A stretch of 64,000 bases of DNA from Oasisia sp. SBJ-2009 (lineage: Eukaryota > Annelida > Polychaeta > Sabellida > Siboglinidae). Shown here piece by piece: positions 24,013 through 36,439 of the stretch (position 1 is the first letter of the stretch; each line of letters opens with the position of its first letter). The stretch covers positions 27,549,609 to 27,613,608 of the forward strand of contig OZ024867.1 in assembly GCA_964017155.1 (NCBI GenBank), given 5' to 3'. The translations under genes and the position numbers were made by a program. The notes under the pieces are model-generated. The model saw only the letters and a program-made list of their open reading frames with translations. It did not search any database and had not been told where the DNA came from.

Positions 24013-24499
24013 ATTAGTAATACGCATTACCAATATATAGTGACAAATATCACCAGTAATAAACTAAAATACAATATTAAAAAATAAAATAACTCATAAT
24101 ATGTTGGCCAACCATATCTTCTTACATAAAACACGTCGATATAATCTTATCGTTGCATTTCTATGTACTCCCGAAAACGTAACGGACTCTGACGGAAGGT
24201 CAACGCGTCAAGAAATTGCAGTAGCAGAGCAGATCAACGATTCCCTAAATGACGTAACTTAGCAGCAAAGACATCGCGACATAACGGACGATCACGGACA
24301 GCCAACGATTCGGTAACCTGCCAATAATCCCGCGTCCCTTGTAGCCGAAATATTTATCGTTCAGACCCGGCTCTGTTAATAAAATATAACTAACGAAGGC
24401 AGATATATTCATAATTCTCACAATTTACATTTCCTCTACATGAATTGATGTATGAATTGGTGAATCAGGATCCTAACAAAGGAAAGAAGAGAACACCGA

Positions 24500-25680
24500 G
24501 TGATAATTTACTACTGAGTGCTGATACTGGATGTTGACCGGTCTTTGGCCCAGGGCTTGCTGCGCCAAACAAGTGGTCCAGCTTGACCAGCTGGGCGTGA
24601 CTTTATACGCTAGTGCCCTCTGATAACCAGGAGTATCCGTCAGGGTTACATTACTACCAGAAAGCTTTGACTGAAAATTATTCTTGACCTTTGACCTAGT
24701 TATATACTAAGTAAGAAGGACAGTAACATCAATATGTACAAGGAATATTATGTGTTGTGGCGTTAACATATATACAATACGTATATACACACTTTCCTAC
24801 CTCCATCGTGTACCTAACACGATACACCTCAGCTATGCGAGGTGTAAATGTAGCAGCCAACTGACAACACATTGTAGGAAAATCGTACATGTCTTTACAA
24901 AAAAGGTAAAAGATATCTTAAAACGTTAAAAAGCGCGCGAAACACTGTCCACTGTCATTACATTTCTTAACTGGTTATATAAAATTAAGCTGACAGTTAA
25001 AAGCTGTATATCCCTCGCTAAATAAATAGTAAAAAATAGGCATGGCGAAATAAAACTAAACTGAGTAAAGACAGTATATATAGTGACATTTACAAATGTA
25101 AAATAAAATTAACTATCATTATAAACAACTTAACTGGCAATTATTTGGTATACACGTGTAGATAAATACGTAAGTAAATACATGAATATGTAATACATAA
25201 GCAAGCAATAAATAAGCATGACGACATAAAGACAATGCAACTAACGTTTCAAGTGTTTCTTTAACTAGTTGTTCTGGATTTAATATGGTTGACCACCTAT
25301 CCACCTTGACGCGCTATGCGATATTTGACCTTGACCTCTGACATTGACCTTCCTCCCCCGACCCGACATATGGTGGATTTACCATACTATTTTGGCCGGA
25401 ACCGCGGTGCCTTTTGCTGGCAAAACTCGCAACTATGCAACATAGATATTGGTAGTTAATGGACACCGGCTACTGTTCCCAATTCTATGGTTTAATCTGA
25501 TTTCTTGGGTGCCGGCTACTGTTCCCAGATATACGCTGTGTATTGACAGATCGCTGGCCCAGTCAGTTGTCCAGCTTGACCAGCTGGATGTGGCTTTATA
25601 ATCTAGTGCCCTCTTCTAACTAACTTGGGTCAAGTTACATAAAGCATGAATATCCATCCGCCAGGGTAACAAACTGCTTG
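24500..25680. repeat. Pair of related segments about 1 kb apart
   Basis: 24540-24650 and 25545-25660 share GTCCAGCTTGACCAGCTGG, GACTTTATA/GGCTTTATA and CTAGTGCCCTCT, then an ATCCGTCAGGGT/ATCCGCCAGGGT box. The sequence between them is unassigned. Confidence 0.6.
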
Positions 25681-26202
25681 AGAACAAGCGTCGACTCGGC
25701 GGAATCTGTGTTGGAATAAATATAATCTAACGTGATTTATTCAAATGATACTCTGCTAAATTAACAAGTGGCGGGCGATCATTTTGAAAACAATCAGGCA
25801 GAGTATTGGGATGACTTGGTTAACAACTCTGATTTTGTAATGTGAGTGTGACCACAACTAAAAATGGCGAAAATTGTACGTACGTGACATACAGTTTAAA
25901 ATCCTAGACGGGCCTATTGCAAATGTTCTGTTGACTCATGTGGATTAAACCTTCCATTTAACTAAGTAAAGGAACTTGCTAACTAGGTTCTCCACTTGTG
26001 ACGCTATGTACCTTGTCATCCGTGGTTACAAACACCTTGCAATGGGCATAACATAGTACTTGATTCGTAATACGTTGATTAAGACTAGCGATACCTTTCA
26101 ACTCTTTGAATGCAAACTGTTTCAGGCTATGACAAGAGTTGAGTTTCCTTCGCAGGGAACCAAAGCAATACACATGCGTGACTTTGCAGTATACTGTTGC
26201 AG

Positions 26203-26313
26203 GTGGTACAAGGTTAACTGGGCCAAGGCTGACCAATTTAACCATGGATCTAGGGCGGGGTGTGCATTTCTAGACTCAAGTTGTTTCGAGTTCATGGAAA
26301 CACAACGAGCAGC
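26203..26313 (+). CDS. LMLN: LMLN-like exon d
   Basis: Acceptor TATACTGTTGCAG, consensus donor GTAAGT at 26314; 111 nt. The first base completes the glycine of exon c. It encodes WYKVNWAKADQFNHGSRAGC followed by AFLDSSCFEFMETQRAA. This is the WY..(N/D)(Y/F)..A...WG...GC.F...SC block conserved from leishmanolysin to human LMLN; the usual WG tryptophan is His here (NHGS). It ends two bases into an alanine codon completed by exon e, 21.9 kb downstream. Confidence 0.92.
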
Positions 26314-26479
26314 GTAAGTCTCAATGGAAATCACGTTAACATCGCTCGGGATATCTCAACAATAACACGCATGTAGTTTTACTTGGCAAACGGTGTGTTT
26401 GCCAAGCCAGATGAATCTCACAACTCCGCCGTTATTTAGAAACGTACATTCATAAAGTTGCTTACTTGTCCTGACTTTC

Positions 26480-27000
26480 TCTTGTAGGCCCGTAATACGT
26501 TGTTAGGTAAATTGAGTTTTAATTTCAAATATTTGTATTCCACACGTCTTTCAACACTTCAGAGGGTGCTTTTAGATAATCTATGGCAAAAAGGTAATTG
26601 GAGCGTGACATCCAAAATGGCCGCCGCTGAGCGGATACTTTTCTATAACATTTGGATAGCCAAACCTGATGTCAATTCCGCGTGATATTGACATTCCAGA
26701 CATGCATGGTTATATATTGTTTACGTGTTGATGCATACTTAGATGAGAAATCAACCAAGGACGATCGTCGACTGCAGAAACAAAATCAGCCATAACGGTC
26801 GATTGAGATCTACTAGAAACTTAATTTTGATATGCATTATTTCATAAACTTTCAAATTGAACATCCCGGTAAAGGACAAATTAATGGATTAAAACTAGCC
26901 TATTTAACCAAATCCGGTTGCTATACAGGATACATGGCTATCGTCATAGTTCTGCATAAATACAGTCAAATGGATGACTTTACTTATATTAACTTTATTA
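26480..27000 (+). repeat. Interspersed repeat family B, solo diverged copy
   Basis: Diverged copy of the arms at 33412-34015 and 37870-38545: GTAGGCCCGTAA, GGAGCGTGACATCCAAAATG then GCCGCCGCTGA, GATGTCAATTCCGC, CGACTGCAGAAA and TCGTCATAGTTCTGC. It has no partner arm nearby. The ORF at 26832-27104 is chance. Confidence 0.8.
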
Positions 27001-28879
27001 AGGTTATTATAAATCGTAATTGGAAGTGTTTATTGACCCAATACAAATTTAGAAATTTACATAAAGCAATGTTCATACACATTACCTACATTACATTTAA
27101 GTAATTACAAGTGATTATGAGTTGTTACTTTAGGTAAATAACCAGGGATCGAGGAAACTGTCACTACGACCATTTTGCTCGCTCTCGTGGGAGCCACCCC
27201 ATTAGTTATATTACAATTAAATATAGTTCGCTATTTTAAGCACTTTCACTAGGATTCAAATAAACACATGTGCATAATACAGCAACACTAGTATGACATT
27301 ACTGGTAACAAATATCACAAATCTCAACAAACAAACAACACAATTAGTACATTAAGTTATCTTTGAAACTAGTAAATAATTACAATCTCATAGATAAATA
27401 ACACTACTTAGTATATGTACATTTACGGAGGTATACGAAATGAAACTCTATAAATTAGTGCATTGATTGTTATGACTGTCCACATATATAACAGGTGTAA
27501 AAGGCACAGTGTTTTGTAATTTTGTAGAAAGTTATCTTTTGCGTAACTAATAAACCCTCGTAAACTGTTCATTGTATTGTTTTGAATGTTAAATGTAGTA
27601 GTATTTAATAAAAATGGAATATCATGCCTAATGTATCGCTTGGCAAAGTCATGTCTAGCCCTATTTTGTGAATATTATCGTGTATCCGTGTATTAAATGT
27701 GTGGACTGTTTTATTTGATATAAATGGTATGTTTTGCGAATATGCTGGTAATGTGATGTGTACATGCTTATAAACCAGTTTCAATTCATGCAATTTCAGC
27801 ATATATGTAATGTTAACAATATTATTATTTCTTAAACAACGGCTCACTATGTGCATTATATTTCGCTAAACATATTATTCTTATTGTTTTTTTCTTCTGT
27901 AGTTTGATTATTCTGTCATAGCTAAAACCCAATGTCACTAGGCCATAATTGATGTGTGGTAACATTAATCAACTATGCAAAGTAACTTTTATATTTACTG
28001 ACAAAATATCTTAATTTGTTTAGTACGCCTAACAATTTGGAACATTTAATTGAAATGTTGTTATATGGACATCCCACCTTAGGGTTTCTTGCAAGGTTAC
28101 CCGAGAAGATTGCAATTGTTGACTCTTTCTGTTAATGCCTACGTGATCACAATAGTAAGTTGTATTAAGTTCTTTGTGTTAAGATTATTCGCTACTTCCT
28201 GCAATACGCAGTGGTTTTTTCCCTAGTTTGAGGTGGTCTGACAGATCAGTGAATGCCCACTGATTTAAAAGTAGGTGTGTGGGGTGTTAGACCAAATATT
28301 TTAGATACCCCCTCCAAAAGATGGAGGTGGTCTTTCTGCGTGGGGAAATAGCTGTCGCTTGTCATCTGGTCGATGCTAACCCCCATGTACATACCCCTTG
28401 AAACTAACGCCCCTCTAAAAGGCATTTTTGCCTGGAAAATATATAAAAGTGAGTATGATAACTTAGAAAATGAGCATAAAACATTTCAAATATTTGTAAT
28501 CAGGAACAGACATGTAGTTGTATACAATAAGCATGGAATATAGACCTATTAGTGATATATTGCTACCTTAATTTAGGTTAACACTGTTTAAAATGAGAGT
28601 CCTTACTAACAATGGTTACTATCAGGCCATGACATTGTATATATGTACAGTAGCTAACATCAATGGTCTTGTTAAATTAATCCAGAATAACTGCTGCATT
28701 CAGAGTCATATTGTTATATTGTTCAAATAGAGTATAACATTGACCACATCATTATTGATCTGGTATTGATCCATTAGTCCGTTAATAGGTGAAACATGTC
28801 ACTTCTTGTTATGGTAGAGAAAGAGATGTGTCATAACGACTCCCATTTAGCGACATTATACTTAGTTTCCATCATCTAT
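27001..28879. other. Unassigned intron sequence
   Basis: AT-rich sequence inside the 21.9-kb LMLN intron. No gene, RNA or terminal repeat was recognised. Confidence 0.35.
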
Positions 28880-30700
28880 ACCTGTTGCTGCAATGTGCTC
28901 ATCAAATGCATCAGCTGATGTGAGGGGGCCTCCCAATGTCTTAAGTGTGTCCAAGTCTTTAATTCACACATTATTTGTTGCTAGATTAGCAATTTTCCTT
29001 ATCATGCAGGCGTTGTGTGTTTAGTTCTTGCTGTCTTGTGTTCCATATCCTGATATCCTGTCTCATTTTATTATCATACAGACATCCTACCAGCCAGAAA
29101 GACCATGGCTCTCATCGGTCAATCACATATGTTGCCTTAGATTAAATTCTACTAAAGTTGCTTTGGCAAGCTGCTTGGCTTCTTGTCTAGAGCTCTTAGT
29201 GTTTGAAGCCAAAACTCCGATCAGCACCCAAACTGTTGATGGGTGCCTTGTCTAGCTTCTGTATGTCCATATGGGAAACTGATTTCTCCACAGACTCATC
29301 ATAGTTTCAAATGTTAAACATGCCCCCCCCCCTTCTACTGGAAGCCAGCTTGCAAATTTGGGCATAACATCTTCAGAACCTTTATAACTTGGGGTTAAAA
29401 GGATTCTGGTACCATGGCTATGGCAACACTTATTTCCGGATCGTACCAAGCATGCTTGAACCTCCCAGTGAACTTAAATTTGAAGGTTATCTTTCAAGAG
29501 AATAGTTGCATCTGTATGCATCAGCTCCTGGTACAGCTTTTTGAAAGTTAGGATGATCTTGGTACATGTAGCATCGGCTGACGTGGTCAGATACAGGAAC
29601 GATTCAACCAGATATAGCCCAATGAGAGCCCCTGCACAGTATATCACCTTCAAGAAGTCAAAACCGAAGAAGAAGTTTCTGATGATGGAAGCTAACTAGT
29701 TCGGGACATTCTCGTACTTCTGCAGGCAAAATGCCAAATCATCCACATGATAGGTCGGCTAACTACACAGGTCACCGTCAAGCGATTTAAATGTTCATCT
29801 TTCAGATTGACATACTTGTTTTGTCGTAGGGCTATGCAGGAGTCAAATTTATTGTATTTATGGCTTGTGGACAAGGGTATGATTCATGAGCCGACTCAGA
29901 GATTCAAGGGCTTTCTCGGTGACACCTGTAACGGTTGTTGCGTAGACCAGAAAGTTTGTGTAGGTGTTAACTCCAGAAAGTTTGTGTAGGTATTAACTGT
30001 CTGCCTAGTACATACACATTCTCTATTCCTGTCTATTGCCTTATGATAACACTGTTAAATATCAGTGTTGAGTGTACATTGTAGAATAGACGGTTATGCT
30101 CTGTATAAAAAGTTTCCACTGCAATTTAATTGACATTGAATTTGTATCCTGTCTGATCTGTTATTACAAAGTCAGTTTTCTCTAAGAGAGATTTATACTT
30201 AACACCACTTGCTACCTCATAGAATTGTTTCTGGATTCTTGCTTCTTGGATTCGTCTGTTCTGTTCGATGTTTCTGTTCATCACACTCAGAGTTCATGAT
30301 ATCCTTGACAATCTCGTTTAATGCCAGCGCTTCGGTGAAATGTCGTGCTTATCTTAGACTGCTGGATTCAGACAGAGTGTCCACATTTATGATGTCTGGC
30401 TAGTCGTGTTGTTTCCAAATTCTTCCAAACCATTTGTTCCCTTTTTGTGGGATGACAGCTGCTACAGCTTGCAATGGGGCTCAAACATCTGGTAGCAACT
30501 CGTTAGCTCATCAACAGTCTCATCAAATTCACTCAAAACGATGTGATGCAACTTCTGCCATGACAATCTATAGTTTAAAGTTGTTTTCCATACCAAATAA
30601 CATATTTCAATTACTAAGCCAGTCACGTAAATTATGTTAATTATCTCAACGAGTGAGGAAGTTTGATTGGCCAGTTCAGAGAGGCTATCGCTTACCAACA
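28880..30700 (-). pseudogene. Degraded coding remnant of unknown family
   Basis: Reading the minus strand, islands of coherent protein appear in changing frames: IVLSEFDETVDELTSCYQMF at about 30480-30540, SLLEKTDFVITDQTGYKFNV near 30130-30200, and IKDLDTLKTLGGPLTSADAF followed by DEHIAATGIDDGN at about 28885-28960. Stops and shifts separate them. Spacing and composition suggest one long gene, probably transposon-borne, decayed beyond naming. The order from high to low coordinate agrees with a single minus-strand gene. Confidence 0.4.
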
Positions 30701-31365
30701 GGTTATGTCATAATCTGAGGCAATTAAAATATCAAAGATATCAGCATAATATGTGTGTGAAATGTATCACCCCACTTAAAAATCGCTTAACATTTCTTCA
30801 GTTTCGATTAAAAAGGCTATAAAATCAACATCGAACATAATATTGACAAACTGAAAGTTGTTTCTGGAAGTAAATTCATGTGGGTATTAGAAATAATTAA
30901 TAGTATTGCTTTGATAATAACTAAAATGTTAAACACACCCTGAAACTATATTGAATGAGAGCAATAGCACATTATTAAACCTTTTTTGACGTTTTTGAGG
31001 GGCATGACTTTTAGAGGGTATGTACAGGGGAGTTCGGATCAAATGACCGGTCCAAAAATTGTATTTTTGTACTCTAGCATAACATATCCATGTTTTCAGG
31101 ATAAAAACATTGCAAAATACCTCCCCCCCCCCATTAAAAGACTGTTGTGATGGATATTTTCCTTCGACGGCTATATAACAAACAGACGTTTTAATTACGA
31201 CCACGCCTGTTCAACAGCCACGTGACATCGGCCTGATACGCCCTGCGAACTAGTCAAGCATGACCGCACCGTGTTGTGCAGATCAAGGTTTGTAAACAAG
31301 GGCAAACCACTGTGTAGAACTTACATAACATTAAATGCGTTGTTCAAGTGACATATCGTTCGACC

Positions 31366-32068
31366 ATGGGCAAACTCTCTCGATCAACATCGCTCCAGGA
31401 CACTGATACTGAGTCCATCATAGATATTAGAAAATCTCTAACATTTGTGTGCGAGTCGTTCGATGAGATAAAACAGCAGAATGCATCCACTGACCGACGC
31501 ATATCCGAACTTATGGCTGTCATCAAAGACGCCAGAATCGACAAATTGGAGACACAGATCAATGATCTTGAACAAAATTAAAAAAAGAAAAATATAATAA
31601 TCACAGGATTAAACCTTTACACATATGCAACCACGCTGACAAATGTCACATCTACCATGCATTCCACACAACACACAGATAACAACGACAATGCGACAAT
31701 GAACAAAAACGTTGTCACATTCGCGAAAGAAAACATGGAACGATACACCAGCCGTACGACATTACGGAAGTACACGATCTGCCACTGAGACGCGACGGAA
31801 CTCGACCAGTTATCGTGCAGCTGTTATCTGCAGAGAAGAAGGCAACACTCATGAGCAAGCGAGGTTTCCTGAGAGGCACCTCCATCTACTTGAATGATCA
31901 CATGTCAGCATTCAACAGTGAACTGTTTCGCCAAGCCAGACAGTTGAAAGATAACGGGAAAATACACGCGGCGTGCACAATGAACTGTTGTGTCTCCATC
32001 AACCGTCGTGAGGGTGACGCCAAGATGCAAGTCAGACAAACGCCTGATCTTGTCAGATTTTCGCCGTA
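31366..32068 (+). pseudogene. LINE-A ORF1 (gag-like), broken
   Basis: ORF1 of a CR1/L2/Jockey-type LINE. The first reading (31366-31581) starts MGKLSRSTSL and is a predicted coiled coil (ISELMAVIKDARIDKLETQI then NDLEQ) that hits a stop. The second (about 31780-32068) carries RPVIVQLLSAEKKATLMSKR and GFLRGTSIYLNDHMSAFNSE, then LFRQARQLKDNGKIHAACTM, the RNA-binding C-terminal domain of such ORF1 proteins. At least one frameshift separates them. The ~150 bp upstream may be 5' UTR. ORF2 follows after a 0.2-kb gap. Confidence 0.78.
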
Positions 32069-32284
32069 AACATTGGTGAGACGATGACGACGACGATAAA
32101 GGTACATTGTATGAAAGTTATTAGCAATGACGGATGATCACACAATTATTGATCATGTCGTATTACCTTTTGATAATATTTCTGATGATGATTTCTATAC
32201 TATTAACGCAGATGTCATAAACAATTAATCACACCATGATGTAATTTATACTGTTTTTGGTATTTTAGATATACCGAACATGGC

Positions 32285-32544
32285 ATGTGTAATTATCAGA
32301 CGGATGTAGATCCTGATAACAACTATTATAATGATATTACAACATGGTGTTTATATTTCACTGACCAGCAATTCAACAGTTACATCAGCATACACAATGA
32401 TTGTCGTCTCTCTTTGAAAAATGTCAATGTCAGAAGTCTATGTACTAGTTTTAACGAAATTGAACATTTTCTTAAAATACTTACAGTACAATTTGATATG
32501 ATAGCCATTAGTTAAATGGTTGAATAAATATACCACTCGTTATT
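32285..32544 (+). pseudogene. LINE-A ORF2, start of endonuclease domain
   Basis: The reading at 32285-32515 ends CRLSLKNVNVRSLCTSFNEI then EHFLKILTVQFDMIAIS. This is the N-terminal strand-loop-strand of apurinic-type endonuclease domains (L..LNVRSL...F..I...L......DVI.(I/L)SE). A stop replaces the expected Glu, and the domain is interrupted at about 32545 by repeat A. It resumes at 33252. Confidence 0.78.
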
Positions 32545-33251
32545 AAAGGGACTGTAAGTGGGTCACGATACATAGTGAGACTCCGCGCGACTGGAGCTGA
32601 TTGGGGGTCAGGTCACATATATCTTGTGTTATACCCACAGACTTAGATCAGTAATCTTTCCCAAATAGACTGGTTTCTACTGGTGTGTTCTATTTATATC
32701 TATGGTTATACCTTTCTTATCTTAAATATCCGAATTAATATTGAGTTTCCTACACTATCATATATACATATAGCGATTGACGTAGTGCTGATAATAGGCA
32801 CAGTTTTAGGCCGTAGATGTCTTTTACGGGATTTGCATTTTACATTGCTGTACGTTGCGGTTTCGATAAGCACTTATATCTGCCAGGTTGTCTAAATGCA
32901 CATAATCATAACACATGTATACGTTTACCCCAAACAGGTTGTACTGTGCGAAAAATGGCACACGTCATTATTAGTCAAGATCGCCAAACACAAGTACAAG
33001 CCGGCGATGCCAGGGCAACCACCATAATAATCGATTTAAATTCATGATTTCCGTGAGCATTGTCACCGGCAAAGTGTTACACTGCTTCTGCTTTTAATAA
33101 TCCTTCGGACAGTGTAACTGAAATAGTTATACTGGAACAGTTCGATTATTACAACCAAAAACAAAACGATGTCCTATATGTTAACATGGAGAATATGGAC
33201 TTTCTGCCCCACCCAGCCAAGTTTTCGCGCGCGAGACTTGCACGCTCAATA
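32545..33251 (+). repeat. Interspersed repeat family A, copy 2 (complete)
   Basis: Inserted in the LINE-A endonuclease, which gives natural edges: left AAAGGGACTGTAAGTGGG, right CGCGAGACTTGCACGCTC. The right edge of copy 4 gives GAGGCTTGCATGCCCTATA, the mirror of the left edge TATAGGGCCTGTAAG of copy 1, so the family has imperfect short terminal inverted repeats. About 0.7 kb; no credible gene inside. Confidence 0.82.
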
Positions 33252-33411
33252 ACGTTGACGGCTATGACGCCTTCCACGTCGTCAGGGACAACAAAAGAAG
33301 TGGCGGTGTGGCTATTTATATTAAGAAGTAACTCAATGGCAGAATTTTTGAAACCAAGTCGATGGTAAAATGTTGACGATGTACTTGAATGTGTAATGGT
33401 CCTCGCTCTGC
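33252..33411 (+). pseudogene. LINE-A ORF2, middle of endonuclease domain
   Basis: Resumes LINE-A: NNVDGYDAFHVVRDNKRSGG then VAIYIKK, a stop, LNGRIFETKSMV and, after a slip, DDVLECVMV. This is the central endonuclease segment (GY..F...R..K.GGGV.IYI...) of CR1/Jockey-like LINEs. It is cut again at about 33412 by the composite block and continues at 38550 with the next expected residues. Confidence 0.8.
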
Positions 33412-34015
33412 CATATGTGATATAGGCCCGTAAAATTGTTGAGGTAAATGCAGTTTTTCTTTTGATTTGCATTCTACATACCATGTCTTTAAACAATCCA
33501 GGAGGTGCTTTTTGAAAATCCGTGGCATAAGGGCACTGGAGCGTGAAATCCAAAATGGCCGCCGCTGACCAGGTTTTCATCTATAAATTTGGATATAGAA
33601 TGGCTAGAAAGCCAGACTTGGTATCAATTCCGCCTAAAATTGACATTTCCGACACGCCTGACTTATCCATTTTACGATTTCACGCCATATTTGATGACAA
33701 ATCCAACATGGGTGCTCATCCACGACGATTGCCGACTGCAGAAAGATAATAAACTGTAACTCTCGATCGAAAAGAGCTAGAAACTGGATGTTTCTGTCCG
33801 TCCTGATAATTGTGATAATCCCCAATCAAATACATATTATTTCATGACGTTTCAGGTTGACCATATAGGTCAAAGGTCAAGTTAATGGGCTAAAATCAAC
33901 ATTTAAAACCATATCTGGTCACGAAACGTGATAGAACTTACATAGACATGAGCTAGAGGTCTTACCTCAGTTGATATCATCGTAGTTCTGCTGAAATAAA
34001 GTCACAAATAGACGA
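33412..34015 (+). repeat. Repeat B, left arm of composite block
   Basis: Forward orientation: GGCACTGGAGCGTGAAATCC then AAAATGGCCGCCGCTGACC, GGTATCAATTCCGCCTAAAA, TTTACGATTTCACGCCATAT, GGTCACGAAACG and CATCGTAGTTCTGCTGA in order. Each word has its reverse complement in 37870-38545. Confidence 0.9.
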
Positions 34016-34321
34016 GAGTATCAACTTGTGGAAATTATAACTAAGTGCTATGCCAAGATCAAAGATCAAATGTGCCTAAACATATGCATAAATCGTGTCC
34101 TCTTTTTAATATAGAAAACCAAGCATTGAAAGTGATGGTCAATTCACGATATCTGACATTAGTCACACTGTTTATTTTAACAAATTATGACAAACAAAAT
34201 CTATTGTAACCTTTAAAGTAATTTATAACAATAAGCACATGTTATGTACTGTATATCTAGCTAGCATGTACACGTACAACAAACTTTCTATCCCACATTT
34301 AGCTAACAATGATTCTGACAG

Positions 34322-35411
34322 TTTCGAACGTATCGTACCTGCGGCCATGAAGCACGCAATTGTAACACCGATCCTGAAGAAACGCGGTCTCGACGTTAAC
34401 TGTCTGACAAACTACCGTCCGATATCGAACTTAAGTTTTCTATCGAAAACACTAGAGCGGTACGTTGCCAGTGAACTTCGCCACTACCTTGACACAAACG
34501 GCTTCATCGACCCATTTCAGAGCGCGTACCGGCCCAAACACAGCACGGAAACAGCGCTAGTGCGAATACATGAAGACCTGATACAGGCGGTGGATTCACG
34601 GCGTGGCGTACTGCTTGTGCTATTAGATCTCAGCGCAGCGTTTGACACGCTGGACCACAGCACTCTCCTGCATCGTCTTCGTGCTATCGGACTAACCCAG
34701 ACAGTGCTGGCTTGGTTTAGTTCATACTTAGTAGGCCGCACGAACGCAGTAAAGATACGCGAAGTTACATCTGCTCCGGTGATTACTCAACATGGTGTTC
34801 CACAGGGCTCGGTCCTTCGTCCTCTACTATTTAACATTTACCTTTTACCTATTACGAACATTTTCGATCGCCACCAGATCCGCTATCATATATACGCAGA
34901 CGACACTCAATTGTACGCTGAGTGCCCGCCATCGAGTCACGCTGATGCACAACGAAAAATCGAGGAATGCGTGAGTGATATTAGACAGTGGCTGTATTAC
35001 AACCACCTTCTTCTAAACGAGGCGAAGACCGAAGCAATCGTTTTTCGTTCCTCCGCTGTCCACTCGCCTTCCTCGTTGTCCACCATCTGTGTATGCGGGT
35101 CATCTATATCACTGTCGCTAACTGTTCGTGATATAGGCGTTTTACTTGACAGCCGACTTGACATGTCAGCGCAAGTATCGAACGTCTGCCGTGCTGCATA
35201 CTCAAATGTATTTCGTATTGCCAAAATACGAACAAGTCTGACAACTGCAGCATGCAAGACTCTCGTCCACGCCCTCGTCACATCACGGCTAGACTACGGA
35301 AACGCAGTCCTGTATGGCATCTCCGACCGCCTCTTGCACCGCCTTGAGATGGTGCAGCGCTCGGCGGCCAGAGTAGTGCTGCGTTCAGGCGCGGTGACCG
35401 GCGAAGCATGA
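34322..35411 (+). pseudogene. LINE-B reverse transcriptase (long open segment)
   Basis: ORF2 reverse transcriptase of a CR1/L2/Rex-like LINE, open for about 360 codons: ERIVPAAMKHAIVTPILKK, LTNYRPISNLSFLSKTLERY, FQSAYRPKHSTETALVRIHE, LLVLLDLSAAFDTLDHSTLL, TQHGVPQGSVLRPLLFNIYL and the catalytic YADDTQLY (YADD at 34893-34904). The thumb follows with LLLNEAKTEAIVF and SRLDYGNAVLYG. The endonuclease half is missing: recognisable LINE sequence begins at about 34322, so the copy is 5'-truncated, and the ATG at 34239 belongs to unrelated sequence. GSVLRPLLF differs from the usual GSVLGP by one codon. The ORF ends by frameshift near 35400. Confidence 0.92.
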
Positions 35412-35806
35412 CGGCCGCATTGAAACAACTGCACTGGTTGCCCGTGAAGTATCGCATCGAGTACAAGATACTCGTCATTGTGTTTCGCGCCCTACACGAG
35501 CGGACGCCGGCGTACATTGCCTCGCTGATCACACCGTACGAGCCGCGTCGCGCCCTGCGATCTGCAGATCGCGCGTTGCTAGTGGTTCCTCGGCACAACC
35601 TCGAACGTTATGGACACCGCTCATTCTCTCGTGCAGGACCAACTCTTTGGAACGCACTACCTGAGGACTTGCGTTCTACGGTGTGCATGAACAAGTTTAA
35701 AACACACCTTAAGACTTATTATTTCAAGATTGCTTTTAATGTCAAATTTTTCTACACCTTTCATCCTTTTATATTTTTATTTATTTACTTATTTACTTTT
35801 AATTAG
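35408..35806 (+). pseudogene. LINE-B ORF2 C-terminal segment (shifted frame)
   Basis: Continues the previous entry in another frame, overlapping by four bases (ATGA). It starts TAALKQLHWLPVKYRIEYKI, then VFRALHERTPAYIASLI, RHNLERYGHRSFSRAGPTLW and NALPEDLRSTVCMNKFKTHL, then KTYYF. This is the standard LINE C-terminus (LHWLPV..RI.YK..........F...GP.LWN.LP........F...LKT). A small insertion or deletion near 35395-35410 separates it from the RT; otherwise it is intact. Confidence 0.92.
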
Positions 35807-36170
35807 CTCAACCAGCATGCCATTTTAATTATTTATTAATTAATAGTTTACAAATTAACATATATTTGAGTTGTTTTTATAATTACAATTGACACAACTA
35901 TTATTGCTGTAGTCATTTGTTAATAATTAAGTACTATGTATATTATTATATATTTATTTATTCTGCTACTTTACTTATTACTTATTTACTCTTAATTAGC
36001 TCAACCAGCATGTCATTTTAATTATTTATTAATTAATAGTTTACAAATTAACATATATTTGAGTTTATAATAATTACAGTTGACACGACTATTACATTGC
36101 TGTAGTCATTTGTTAAAAATTAAGTACTATGTATATTATTATATATTTATTTATTCTGCTACTTTATATA
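35790..36170 (+). repeat. Tandem duplication in the LINE-B 3' UTR
   Basis: Two ~190-bp units (35790-35970 and 35975-36170). Both start TTTACT.TTAATTAGCTCAA and contain CAATTGACAC/CAGTTGACAC, TGCTGTAGTCATTTGTTA and AGTACTATGTATATTATTAT. Confidence 0.85.
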
Positions 36171-36434
36171 CATATATATATATGTATGTATATTTTCTTG
36201 ACTACATTGACATATGATATAGACTACAACAATGCCATCTCTGTTTCATTTTAGTACCTCTTGTAGTTCTCTACAACACTGATTTAGACAAACGTTCTCA
36301 TATGTTTTACTTGTACTTTTATTTTATTTATTTCTTAGGATGTTTTAATGTTGTAAACACCACCGAACAGAGTTTGTACTTTGGATTTTAGTGTCTAAAT
36401 AAAGCGTATTATTATTATTATTATTATTATTATG
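36171..36434 (+). mobile_element. LINE-B 3' terminus and (ATT)n tail
   Basis: The end of the 3' UTR reads TTAGTGTCTAAATAAAGCG followed by an ATT repeat at about 36407-36433. A short simple-repeat tail is typical of CR1/L2/Rex-type LINEs. The next base starts the minus-strand pseudogene remnant. Confidence 0.85.
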
Positions 36435-36439
36435 GCAAT

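Noticed and set aside
32817..33047. ORF shared by repeat A copies 2 and 3 (GFAFYIA.RCGFDKHLYL)
   Set aside because: Comparing the two copies, amino-acid-changing differences outnumber silent ones, and the frame is not kept beyond about 35 codons; this looks like neutral divergence of a non-coding repeat.
34239..34321. Start codon of the LINE-B ORF at 34239
   Set aside because: The residues before about 34322 do not resemble LINE proteins; the ATG belongs to the sequence into which the 5'-truncated copy was inserted.
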